A stretch of 60,589 nucleotides of DNA from positions 1 to 60,589 of the IMG/VR virus record IMGVR_UViG_3300033151_000729, one strand, 5' to 3'. Below, piece by piece: positions 32,137 to 39,276 of this stretch (position 1 is its first letter; every line of letters begins with the position of its first letter). The notes beneath the pieces were generated by a model, which searched no databases, had not been told where the DNA came from, and saw only the letters and a list, made by a program, of their open reading frames with translations. Source of the DNA: a virus. Both the position numbers and the translations under genes were made by a program.

Positions 32137-32661
32137 TTAATCCTCTTTGGCAAACTCAATATCAACCAACTTGCCACGCTCAATCACGACTTTTACAGGC
32201 CGGTCTACCAGGACAACATGCCCCCCGTAGACGTAAATTGCAAAACAGTGTTTTACAACTTTTCGCCACGCCTTAAGGGTTGCGGAACCCTTTGGGCTGT
32301 ATTCGACCAGCCCTGCTTTTTCTGGGTAGCTGTAAAAAGCTATCCATGACATGTCCCCCAAGGGTTCCCGCAAGGAATCCCGCAAGGAATCCCGCAAGGA
32401 ATCCCGCAAGGAATCCACCAAGGAATCTCGCAAGGAAGCCCCCAGGGAAGCCGGATTACCAATCGCCCGAACAACTTCGCTCACTTGCTCAGGCGATTGG
32501 CACCAATGGTACTGATACTCGCCTATCTTGTCACCAATAAGCTTCTTTGACCATTTCTCCGCCTTTGGGCGGTTGGTGGGCTTGGTATCGGTTGCACACC
32601 AAAACATCTTGTCCCTGTAGGCTTTTATTGCTTTCTTGCTGTGCTTGATTCTTTTTGGCAT
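32137..32661 (-). CDS. Protein with tandem SLRD repeats, DUF6745-like (174 aa)
   Basis: The middle (about 75-100) is a run of SLRDSL units coded by 12-bp DNA repeats (near 32365-32430). The flanks, CQSPEQVSEVVRAIGNPA, GDMSWIAFYSYPEKAG and KHCFAIYVYGGHVVLVDRP, resemble bacterial and phage proteins with SLWDSL-type pentapeptide-like repeats. Repeat number may vary. Function unknown. Confidence 0.65.
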   Translation of the reverse strand: MPKRIKHSKKAIKAYRDKMFWCATDTKPTNRPKAEKWSKKLIGDKIGEYQYHWCQSPEQVSEVVRAIGNPASLGASLRDSLVDSLRDSLRDSLRDSLREPLGDMSWIAFYSYPEKAGLVEYSPKGSATLKAWRKVVKHCFAIYVYGGHVVLVDRPVKVVIERGKLVDIEFAKED

Positions 32662-32670
32662 CCGCTTCCT

Positions 32671-32695
32671 CAGTTAAATTTAATTGACATACTAG
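32671..32695 (-). repeat. Start-associated repeat, copy 3
   Basis: Leftward TATGTCAATTAAATTTAACT followed by GAGGAAGCGG and the ATG at 32661. Confidence 0.85.
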
Positions 32696-32711
32696 CTATC
32701 AACCCTGCATG

Positions 32712-32900
32712 TCAGTTTGGAACCGTCTTTAAACCGTCTGGAGCGATCGTCCATACATCGTGACCGCTTTTCGACAGCTGGTGCATAACGACGTGTATGT
32801 CGTCAGGATTACCCCAGCCTATCAATACTTCCTTGCCCGTTTCCTGGTCACGGGAAAATAGCTTCCAATCCCTGCGGCCTATCCTTCCAGATACCTTCAT
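32712..32900 (-). CDS. Hypothetical small protein (62 aa)
   Basis: GRIGRRDWKLFSRDQETGKE and DIHVVMHQLSKSGHDVWTI; compact alpha/beta. GGGGAGGGTC before the ATG and the repeat element upstream. Confidence 0.6.
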   Translation of the reverse strand: MKVSGRIGRRDWKLFSRDQETGKEVLIGWGNPDDIHVVMHQLSKSGHDVWTIAPDGLKTVPN

Positions 32901-32910
32901 GACCCTCCCC

Positions 32911-32940
32911 GGTTAAATTTAATTGACGTACCTCTTTACA
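32911..32940 (-). repeat. Start-associated repeat, copy 4
   Basis: Leftward GGTACGTCAATTAAATTTAA, preceded by a CAGCCC...GGGCTG hairpin and followed by CCGGGGAGG and the ATG at 32900. Confidence 0.85.
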
Positions 32941-32957
32941 GCCCCGGCTAGGGCTGT

Positions 32958-33533
32958 TCAATCATCCGCCAATCCATCCAGCAACTCCACTGTCTCGGAG
33001 TAGGTTAATATATCCTTATTGCCAAGCTTGGTTATGAGCTTCCTGATGACTCGCTCTGCCCTTGATTCGGGTGCCGGCTCCTTGGTTGGAACTTCGCAGT
33101 GCGGAAGTACCCCATGCTTGGCGCTGGATAGCAGCTTGCAGCGTTTATTTTTATTATTCCTCCTAGGGGTCGCTATCACTGGTCGATCTAAGTCGAAAGT
33201 CAGCGTTGCGCTTTTTTTCTGCATCTTAACCACAAACCAGATGTTTACAGGCCCTTTATCTTGTGGGACATGCTCCATGACCCATCCTGCAAGAATGTCG
33301 CTTACGAAAGTCCTAGCCCCGTTATCGTGCTTCTGGCTATGGACAATCAACTCCGACGTGTGCTGATTACCCATAGCGTAATCGTTATGGAATTCCAGTG
33401 AAACAAGCTCTTTACCGTTTCCTGATACAGAAACGAGCCCGTACTTCTTGAGCTGTAAAGATTCCCCGATTTCCTTGCCGAGATACCACCTATTGGTGGA
33501 ACTGTAATACGCTATCCGCTGTTGCCTGATCAC
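32958..33533 (-). CDS. Hypothetical protein, GTG start (191 aa)
   Basis: Starts at GTG 33533 behind GAGGGG; begins MIRQQRIAYYSSTNRWYLGK. Mixed alpha/beta with a basic stretch RRNNKNKRCKLL. First gene after the leftward promoter at 33656-33684. No family recognised. Confidence 0.65.
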   Translation of the reverse strand: MIRQQRIAYYSSTNRWYLGKEIGESLQLKKYGLVSVSGNGKELVSLEFHNDYAMGNQHTSELIVHSQKHDNGARTFVSDILAGWVMEHVPQDKGPVNIWFVVKMQKKSATLTFDLDRPVIATPRRNNKNKRCKLLSSAKHGVLPHCEVPTKEPAPESRAERVIRKLITKLGNKDILTYSETVELLDGLADD

Positions 33534-33545
33534 TATCTATTCCCC

Positions 33546-33662
33546 TCAGTTAATTTTCCCCGCAGCACATGCCAGGATACTCAGCGCTGAGCTTTCAACC
33601 CGTGGCCCGAATCCTGGTAGGTACTGGGCTTTTGATTTTCCAATTGACATACCGCTTTATAG
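33546..33662 (-). promoter_or_regulatory. Start-associated repeat 5, split by a structured insert
   Basis: The outer parts (CTATAAAGCGGTATGTCAAT at the far end and TTAACTGAGG next to the start) match copy 2, but about 85 bases lie between them. The insert holds CCAGGAT...ATCCTGG and a CTCAGCGCTGAG palindrome. A structured 5' leader of the leftward mRNA. Confidence 0.75.
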
Positions 33663-33684
33663 CATGTAGTTTAATTACAGTCAA
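33656..33684 (-). promoter_or_regulatory. Leftward promoter
   Basis: TTGACT (33684-33679), 17 bases, TATAAA (33661-33656), with TGC before the -10 (extended -10). The strongest sigma70-type promoter among the repeat copies; the others keep the TATAAAG block without a clear -35. Confidence 0.7.
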
Positions 33685-33727
33685 TAAAAATCAATAAACA
33701 TAGATAACAATCAAAGGAAATACACTA

Positions 33728-33898
33728 ATGGCAAAGAGCAAAAGAAAGGGCACTTGCGTATCTGTGGAACTAAATAATGAAATATTCAGGTTTCTGGAAG
33801 GCCACTGCGAACGCACAGGGAAGACCAAATCCGCAGTCTTGCGGGTTCTGATCGTTGACTGGAAGAGAGATGAGGAATCCAGAGAGAGGCAGCCTTAA
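33728..33898 (+). CDS. Ribbon-helix-helix regulator (56 aa)
   Basis: GTCVSVELNNEIFRFLEGHC, then ERTGKTKSAVLRVLIVDWK matches the CopG/Arc type (strand, helix, GKTKS turn, helix). Likely autoregulates the replication transcript. Ends one base before the initiator start. Confidence 0.7.
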   Translation: MAKSKRKGTCVSVELNNEIFRFLEGHCERTGKTKSAVLRVLIVDWKRDEESRERQP

Positions 33899-33899
33899 G

Positions 33900-34838
33900 A
33901 TGCAGCGGGGAAATTGGGTTCCGGTAAACAAAAAATTGGTATCTAGTCTTCCAAAAAGTGGAGAAAGACCATACACCGAACTCGAAGCCGCATTTTGCCT
34001 TACATGCGATTTTGACAACGAAAGCTTGGTTTCTGAAAATGGATACTCAAAACTTTGGAGCTGGAGCAGGGGGAAGGTTTCAAGATTTGCCAAAAAGCAA
34101 GGCTGGGAAATATCAAAGGAGGTAAAAAGAGGGTTGAATCAAATACTTATCAACAGGAATGCCAAAGGGAGCGTGATTCACGATCCAACGTGGACAAAGC
34201 GAACAACTGACGATACAACCGGCGAACAACCAGCGAACAACCAGCGAACAACCGGCGAACAACCTAGACCACTTGGAAACAGTGACTTAAGAGGCACGGC
34301 GAACAATTGGCGAACAATTGGCGAACAACCAACGGTACAACCGGCGAACAACCAACGGTACACTACTAGTTATCCTGATCCTGAACCTGATCCTAATCTA
34401 AAAGATAAAAAGCCTTCTGCACCAAAGGATGCAGGGGAGGGGAGCCAAACCCCAGAAGAATCCTACATGACGCACCGCAAGAGGAAGCTTTCGGGAAAGA
34501 GGCTTGAGACCTTCCTTTTATTCTGGGAAGCTTTTAATTACAAAAGAGGCAAGGCAACGGCAGCAGATGCATGGTTAGACATCCCAGGCCTCACAGATAG
34601 TATTGTCGCCACGATTTACAAGTCGGCCAACGCAGAAGCCACGTTGCGAACCAAAACCGTCACAGACGGCAAAACGCCACAAATGGCACAGGGATGGATA
34701 ACTCAAAAGCGTTGGGAAGATGAGTTAGAGCAAACGCACGTATCAACACCGGTGCCAAACGGAAAGAAATTCGACAAAGAAAAATACCTCAACGGGGGCA
34801 TGAACCCTATGCTTGGGGATGACGAGGGAGCGGAATGA
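33900..34838 (+). CDS. Replication initiator, O-protein-like, with iterons (312 aa)
   Basis: ATG 33900 behind AGAGAGAGGC. N-terminal winged-helix-like domain (NWVPVNKKLVSSL, YTELEAAFCLTCDF, WSWSRGKVSRFAKKQGWEI), a linker made of NNQRTTGEQP-type repeats coded by DNA iterons, and a C-terminal domain (FLLFWEAFNYKRGKATAADA) resembling helicase-recruiting parts of phage initiators. The DnaB gene lies just downstream. Predicted to bind the iterons inside its own gene and load the helicase, as lambda O does. Confidence 0.8.
   Translation: MQRGNWVPVNKKLVSSLPKSGERPYTELEAAFCLTCDFDNESLVSENGYSKLWSWSRGKVSRFAKKQGWEISKEVKRGLNQILINRNAKGSVIHDPTWTKRTTDDTTGEQPANNQRTTGEQPRPLGNSDLRGTANNWRTIGEQPTVQPANNQRYTTSYPDPEPDPNLKDKKPSAPKDAGEGSQTPEESYMTHRKRKLSGKRLETFLLFWEAFNYKRGKATAADAWLDIPGLTDSIVATIYKSANAEATLRTKTVTDGKTPQMAQGWITQKRWEDELEQTHVSTPVPNGKKFDKEKYLNGGMNPMLGDDEGAE
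34198..34365. other. Candidate replication origin: nine iterons in the initiator gene
   Basis: Copies of RGCGAACAAYY begin at 34198, 34221, 34232, 34243, 34254, 34298, 34309, 34320 and 34343, mostly at 11-bp spacing; two AACGGTACA blocks are interspersed. The AT-rich sequence following near 34366-34420 could melt. Arrangement resembles lambda ori inside gene O. Confidence 0.75.
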
Positions 34839-35059
34839 GCGAAAGGAATAGAGCAAGACCCACAGAAGGCGGTGTTATTGAGGAGGAGGGAGAGCTTTTG
34901 ATTTGGGTTAAAGACAGAAAGCGTAAGCGTTATGGCCCATGCAGATGCTGGATCCGGAATCCGGACAGATGTAAATTTATGAATTGCGGAAATCTGCATC
35001 TTGAATCGCTGAACGGGGAAATATATCTGATACGAAAAGTAAACGAGGGTAAAAAATGA
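34835..35059 (+). CDS. Hypothetical Cys-containing protein (74 aa)
   Basis: CRCWIRNPDRCKFMNCGN suggests a small metal site; overlaps the initiator and helicase genes by 4 bases each, hence part of the replication operon. Confidence 0.6.
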   Translation: MSERNRARPTEGGVIEEEGELLIWVKDRKRKRYGPCRCWIRNPDRCKFMNCGNLHLESLNGEIYLIRKVNEGKK

Positions 35060-36396
35060 TTGAACCGCCACCAGAACAGCAAGCCCAACCGGTACCGCCC
35101 AATTGCACCGAGTTGGAAAAGGATCTGCTCGGCACAATCCTGATTGCTGAGGGAGCAATGGGTAAGGTCGCCCACAAGATCGATGCCGAAGATTTTTATG
35201 TCCCTGCTCACCGGGTTATATTTGAGGCCGCTGTTGCGCTGCATGAGGAAAACCAGCCTTGCAACCTGGTCACCGTCACCAGCTCAATGAGAGATGCTGG
35301 AACCCTGAAAAAATGTGGAGGGGCCGCTTACCTCACATCCCTCACCGATATTATCCCTTTTGCGGGAACTCTGGGCCACCATGCCAAACAGATCAAGGAA
35401 AAGGCCAACCTGAGAAAGCTGATAGCCCTGTGTGATGACGTGAGGGGCCGTTGCATGTCAGGGGCCGCAGGCGGTGAAGAATTGATTACACAGGCTGAGG
35501 AAAGCATTTTTGAGCTATCTTCCCAGCGGAACTCAGAGGGTTTCGAATCCGTCGGTCCTGTTGCTGAACGTGTTTTTGATCGCATCGAAAAAATGAGCAA
35601 TACCCTTGGCACCATTACTGGGGTGTCCACCGGGTATGGCGATATCGACCAGATGACATCGGGTTTTCAGTCGTCTGATTTGATTATCTTGGCTGCCCGT
35701 CCGTCCATGGGTAAGACGGCATTAGCCATGAATATTATCCAGTACGCCGCCATGCAGTCCGGTGTCCGTGTGGGCATGTTCAGTCTCGAAATGTCCAAAG
35801 ATGCTCTTGTGACCCGTTTGTTTTCATCCGTTGGTATGATTAATTCTCACGGCCTGCGTAATGGGCAGCTCAGGGATGATGATTGGCCGAAAATGGTAAA
35901 CGCTGCTGGGAAGATCAAAGGTGCCCCTGTCTGGATTGATGATACTGCTGGGATAACCGTCACGGAGATGCGGGCCAAGGCCAGGAGGCTGAAGGCAAAG
36001 CACGGCATCGGGATGATTGTGGTGGATTATCTCCAGTTGATGCAAGGGAGGTCAAGAAGTGAGAATAGAACTCAGGAAATCAGTGATATTTCCAGGTCGC
36101 TGAAGGCAATGGCCAAGGAACTGAATATTCCTGTAGTGGTCCTGTCTCAGCTCAACCGGATGCTTGAAAATCGTCCAGATAAACACCCGCAACTTTCTGA
36201 CCTGCGGGAGTCGGGTGCGATTGAGCAAGATGCAGATGTTATTATGTTTATCTACCGTGACGAAGTTTACAACAAGTCGGAGGACAATCCGAACATGGGG
36301 ACAGCGGAGGTGATTGTCGCAAAGCAGCGGAACGGGCCTACCGGCACGGTTCGTTTGGGGTGGGTGGCTGAAACTACTACTTTTGTTAATTTATAG
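35056..36396 (+). CDS. dnaB: Replicative DNA helicase DnaB (446 aa)
   Basis: N-terminal helical domain (NCTELEKDLLGTILIAEGAM, HRVIFEAAVALHEEN), linker, and RecA-like C-terminal domain with Walker A RPSMGKTAL (K220), Walker B MIVVDYLQLM, SQLNR and ESGAIEQDADV...FIYRDE. Hexameric 5'-3' helicase that unwinds the fork. Length normal for DnaB. Loaded probably by the initiator encoded upstream. Confidence 0.97.
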   Translation: MIEPPPEQQAQPVPPNCTELEKDLLGTILIAEGAMGKVAHKIDAEDFYVPAHRVIFEAAVALHEENQPCNLVTVTSSMRDAGTLKKCGGAAYLTSLTDIIPFAGTLGHHAKQIKEKANLRKLIALCDDVRGRCMSGAAGGEELITQAEESIFELSSQRNSEGFESVGPVAERVFDRIEKMSNTLGTITGVSTGYGDIDQMTSGFQSSDLIILAARPSMGKTALAMNIIQYAAMQSGVRVGMFSLEMSKDALVTRLFSSVGMINSHGLRNGQLRDDDWPKMVNAAGKIKGAPVWIDDTAGITVTEMRAKARRLKAKHGIGMIVVDYLQLMQGRSRSENRTQEISDISRSLKAMAKELNIPVVVLSQLNRMLENRPDKHPQLSDLRESGAIEQDADVIMFIYRDEVYNKSEDNPNMGTAEVIVAKQRNGPTGTVRLGWVAETTTFVNL

Positions 36397-36406
36397 GGTG
36401 GGGATT

Positions 36407-36580
36407 ATGGCAAAGCAAAAGGATGACAAACCGGAGGCGGAGCAAGTCAAGGCTGCCCTGGGCGTGATTACAAAGGATTTCCGGCTTTCCGAATCGTTTG
36501 AATTTGGGGCCGGGGCGTACGATGCTGAACAGGCCGGGGAGGATTACCATATCACGGTGATCAAGAAGCCTGGGGCGTGA
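36407..36580 (+). CDS. Hypothetical small protein (57 aa)
   Basis: GGGTGGGGATT precedes ATG 36407. Acidic, begins MAKQKDDKPEAEQVKAALGV. Part of the replication unit; no function recognised. Confidence 0.6.
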   Translation: MAKQKDDKPEAEQVKAALGVITKDFRLSESFEFGAGAYDAEQAGEDYHITVIKKPGA

Positions 36581-36644
36581 TGGCCACTGGAATGCCGTCT
36601 AGGTGAAACAGGGCGGGTATTTTGAATTTAACTGGAGAATAGCG

Positions 36645-37307
36645 ATGCCTGAAGTAAAAAATATCAGAGAGATAGCAAAGGCCTTAAAAGATAAGCTTGA
36701 TAGGGAGAAATATCCAAACAAACAACCTAAGCAATTCACTTTTACACTGGTGCTGGCGCCTAATACGCCAAATGGCCTAGATAGCTGCGAACAATGCTAT
36801 TGCTCAGAAGTTCTAGGTGTGTGCCAGGACTGCACAGGTCCTCACTATGGCACACACTACGAGATAGAGAAAGAGGTGGTATTGTGCAAGGAAACCGTAA
36901 GAATGCCAAGAAAGCTGACCGCCGAAAACGGCGCAAAGTATCATTTGATAGGCGAATTTTTTGAAGTTGTCGAGCTGGAATGCACGGCCTGTGATGACGG
37001 AGATGAAGGCTGCGAGGTCTGCTCTGGATACGGAACCTTTACCTACCGGGTGCCCATTACGTGGACATCCATAAAACGCATTTATGATATGGCGGCGAGT
37101 TTCCTTGGAGAGCAGCAAATTGATCAGACGGGAGGAGTTGAGCAGCAAGGAGGCGACCGGCAAAAGGTCGCTGTGCTCTGTAACCAGTGTGGTTGGCATG
37201 GGCAGGACAGTATTGTTCGGGGCGAGGATCCGCTGGAGTATAATTTTAACTGTCAGGGTTGTGGGTCTCAGGATCTGCACCGTGTTGTAATTGGGGGTGA
37301 AAAATGA
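36645..37307 (+). CDS. Protein with several zinc motifs (220 aa)
   Basis: ATG 36645 has GGAG at good spacing. CEQCYCSEVLGVCQDC, CTACDDGDEGCEVC (DnaJ-like CxxC pairs) and CNQCGWHG...CQGCG make three metal sites. Possibly a DNA or chaperone-like binder in the replication operon; target unknown. Confidence 0.65.
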   Translation: MPEVKNIREIAKALKDKLDREKYPNKQPKQFTFTLVLAPNTPNGLDSCEQCYCSEVLGVCQDCTGPHYGTHYEIEKEVVLCKETVRMPRKLTAENGAKYHLIGEFFEVVELECTACDDGDEGCEVCSGYGTFTYRVPITWTSIKRIYDMAASFLGEQQIDQTGGVEQQGGDRQKVAVLCNQCGWHGQDSIVRGEDPLEYNFNCQGCGSQDLHRVVIGGEK

Positions 37308-37813
37308 GCAGTTTAGGCAAGGCGATGCTGCTGGCAAAGGAAACTCTGCCAGCCGGGTACTCCATCCGCTTGGCAGTGAAGAGGGGGTTTTTTATCGTAT
37401 TGATGAAGGGGCCAAACGGCCAGATTACGAGAGCTGAGGACCAGGGGCTTTTGGTTCCTGGCCAGATTGAGGAGCTGATCCGGGCTGCCGTTGAGATGGA
37501 GGCAAATGGCGGTGGCAAAATGCCCGAAGCAGATTACAAAAGCAGGCTACAGGAGCTCGTCAATCAGTACTGGGTAAGCAAAAAAGACCTTGCCGAAGAG
37601 TGCGCCTTATCAAATAATAACGTAAAGATTGGTGATATAGTACGGGATCGTAACGGGCGGGTGATGGTCGAAAAAATTACCGTGCTTGTCTCGCTAGGCG
37701 TGCCATCTTGCCAGTATTCTGGCCCCAAGTACACCGGTAAAAATAAGCCGCACAAAAATGGGGATACTGGGACTGTTTACCAGTCGAATTTGATTGAGAT
37801 TAAAGGGATCTGA
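37304..37813 (+). CDS. Two-part hypothetical protein, C-terminus paralogous to the 24269 gene (169 aa)
   Basis: Residues 1-75 are a distinct alpha/beta module; residues about 85-169 share VKIGDIVRD, PSC.YSG.KYT and KPHKNG with the stand-alone protein at 24269-24577. A domain fusion or split following duplication inside the genome. Function unknown. Confidence 0.65.
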   Translation: MSSLGKAMLLAKETLPAGYSIRLAVKRGFFIVLMKGPNGQITRAEDQGLLVPGQIEELIRAAVEMEANGGGKMPEADYKSRLQELVNQYWVSKKDLAEECALSNNNVKIGDIVRDRNGRVMVEKITVLVSLGVPSCQYSGPKYTGKNKPHKNGDTGTVYQSNLIEIKGI

Positions 37814-38074
37814 ATGATGCAGAAATCAGGCGGAACAAAGCGGCCACTGCCGAAAAGTGATTTTGAGGGTATCCATCACGTACATATTGTGATTGCGGAT
37901 GCGCTGTGTTGGCCCGACGAGAGGCTTTCTGGTTTCCTGAGCGACGACAACAGGGAGCTTTCTGCCCAAGAGGCGAGGGATGCTCTTTTTGCCTGCCAGG
38001 CTAAAGGGCACGATTATTTTTGCAGTTGCGATAACCCCGGACCAGATGGCCGGTGCGCCGGTCATGAAAAGTGA
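37814..38074 (+). CDS. Hypothetical protein with C-terminal Cys pairs (86 aa)
   Basis: HVHIVIADALCWPDERLSGF, ending YFCSCDNPGPDGRCAGHEK with three cysteines and a histidine. Follows directly on the previous stop. Confidence 0.6.
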   Translation: MMQKSGGTKRPLPKSDFEGIHHVHIVIADALCWPDERLSGFLSDDNRELSAQEARDALFACQAKGHDYFCSCDNPGPDGRCAGHEK

Positions 38075-38090
38075 AAGTCTGAACTAATGA

Positions 38091-38105
38091 CCACCCAGCG
38101 GGTGG
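38091..38105. repeat. 15-base hairpin CCACCCAGCGGGTGG, copy 2
   Basis: Identical to 28228-28242. Lies between 38074 and 38138, followed by GTTTTAATTT, so it might also act as a weak terminator. Confidence 0.65.
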
Positions 38106-38137
38106 CGTTGGGTGTTTTAATTTAACGAGAGCGTGAA

Positions 38138-38665
38138 ATGAAAAAATCTATAACATTCAAAGGGCGACTTTACGTCAAAACCCCAAGTGATAAAGGGACA
38201 TGCCGCGACTGTGATATATGGGGTGTGCCTGACGAGGACGGAGAGCTTGATTGCTCTGTTGTGTCGATAGGGTGCCATGAGCAAGGCTTTGTGTATCGGG
38301 CAAAATGGCCCCCGAGAACGTACCTTATGCAATGCGGACCAGAGCTCGAAATACTGTATTATGTCGATCACTTTAAGGGGATGAGATACGTCCATGACTG
38401 GAGCGATTTACGGAAAGCTGAGGCTAGGGGAGTGATGCAGGCGGCGTTTGCTGCGTGGGGACTGGCCAAGAGGGCAAGGAGAGTGCTTGATAGGGTGTTT
38501 TACGCTGCGCCGGAGGAGGGGTGCGGAGGTTGCGAGGGGTGCGCCCTGAACGAGGAAGGAATGGAGGTATATTGCGCAGCTGCGGAAGGGTGCCTGTCGG
38601 ATGCGGTTGATGGGGTTATTTTTAAGGGGGAATACCCGGGTGACAATGATGCCGGTTGCACCTGA
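38138..38665 (+). CDS. Cys-rich hypothetical protein (175 aa)
   Basis: CRDCDIWGVPDEDGELDCSV near the start and CGGCEGCALNEEGMEVYC near the end give at least two Cys clusters. GAGAGCG before the ATG. No family recognised. Confidence 0.6.
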   Translation: MKKSITFKGRLYVKTPSDKGTCRDCDIWGVPDEDGELDCSVVSIGCHEQGFVYRAKWPPRTYLMQCGPELEILYYVDHFKGMRYVHDWSDLRKAEARGVMQAAFAAWGLAKRARRVLDRVFYAAPEEGCGGCEGCALNEEGMEVYCAAAEGCLSDAVDGVIFKGEYPGDNDAGCT

Positions 38666-38713
38666 TGGATCCAAGACTTGCGATGGTTGGCAAATTTACA
38701 AGCTGGAGGCATT

Positions 38714-38896
38714 ATGAGTAAAAAAGCATATTACATAAGTCCAGTAATTGATGAGCTTCACTCCAATTTGTCCGACGAGTCACTGCGGCGGATCGGGTTT
38801 CCGGTTGGGCGGCGGGTTGCTATCCCTGTGCGGCGTGTTAAGGTTGAGAAAAAAGGGAAGGTCAAGGGAATTAAACAGCTTACTCTGTGGGGCTGA
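38714..38896 (+). CDS. Small basic protein (60 aa)
   Basis: ATG 38714 with GGAGGCATT. Basic C-terminal half (VGRRVAIPVRRVKVEKKGKV), perhaps nucleic-acid binding. Last gene before the non-coding island. Confidence 0.6.
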   Translation: MSKKAYYISPVIDELHSNLSDESLRRIGFPVGRRVAIPVRRVKVEKKGKVKGIKQLTLWG

Positions 38897-38902
38897 ATGG
38901 CC

Positions 38903-38931
38903 TTGACAAACCAGAGCGAATCAAATAACAT
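38903..38931 (+). promoter_or_regulatory. Strong promoter of the non-coding island
   Basis: TTGACA 38903-38908, 17 bases, TAACAT 38926-38931. There is no coding frame for the next 345 bases, so it most likely drives the structured RNA described next. Confidence 0.8.
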
Positions 38932-38937
38932 AGATAG

Positions 38938-39083
38938 GCGTGAGGGGGGAGCTGTTGATAGTCTTGGTTGGTCATCTTGATGTTCTCGGCAGCTGTCCCC
39001 TGAAGCAGGAGAGTGTAGCTCAAATGGATAGAGCGGCCATGCGGATGGTGCGTGCAGGTTCGAGTCCTGCTGCTCTTTGTTTT
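38938..39083 (+). ncRNA. Putative structured RNA ending in a tRNA-like fold
   Basis: Starts just downstream of the promoter. A 5' hairpin pairs GGGG and AGCTG with CAGCT and CCCC (about 38946-39001). A tRNA-like domain follows at 39009-39078, then TTTGTTTTG. No protein is encoded. Possible roles are a modified or defective tRNA, a decoy for tRNA-handling enzymes, or a signal for processing by RNase P. All are inference. Confidence 0.6.
39009..39078 (+). tRNA. tRNA-like element with shortened anticodon arm
   Basis: Acceptor GAGAGTG/TGCTCTT (7 pairs, three of them G-U), D arm GCTC...GAGC with GG in the loop, and a textbook T arm GCAGG-TTCGAGT-CCTGC. The anticodon arm GCCAT-GCGG-ATGGT closes on only 4 bases, so no normal 7-base anticodon loop is possible, and no CCA is encoded. 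It may be a pseudo-tRNA or a deliberate mimic rather than a decoding tRNA. Confidence 0.6.
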
Positions 39084-39135
39084 GATTGACTTTCCGGCTT
39101 GTGGTGGTTATGGTCTGTTCATCCTGCTTGATGGC

Positions 39136-39267
39136 GGGAGCGGTTTTCATAGGCCGGGAAAAGTACAAAAGCAGTTTTGATTAAAGGGTTTTATCGCTTA
39201 TCTGTTCGGGGTTTAGTACGCCTCACTTTGAAGTTCAGATTGCGGTAAAACCCTTTTTTTATTGGAG
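39136..39267 (+). promoter_or_regulatory. Structured leader before kilA-N (second copy)
   Basis: Same element as 17331-17456. AAAGGGTTTTA (39183-39193) pairs with TAAAACCCTTT (39246-39256), followed by T and then GGAG (39264-39267). ATCTG (39200-39204) pairs with CAGAT (39236-39240). Loop blocks CGGGGTT and CCTCACTTT are conserved between copies while the surrounding bases drift, which suggests a selected RNA structure. Confidence 0.8.
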
Positions 39268-39276
39268 TTTTACGAA

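Noticed and set aside
32365-32430. Possible CRISPR-like array from 12-bp repeats
   Set aside because: Repeats are contiguous, without spacers, and lie within a coding frame.
32280-32540. Rightward frame with NPARNPARN repeats
   Set aside because: Mirror image of the 12-bp repeats that encode SLRDSL in the leftward gene at 32137-32661.
38758-39168. Leftward open frame across the tRNA-like region
   Set aside because: Its sequence (QQDSNLHAPSAWPLYPFELH) is the usual artefact of translating the antisense of a tRNA; no ribosome site and no protein-like pattern.
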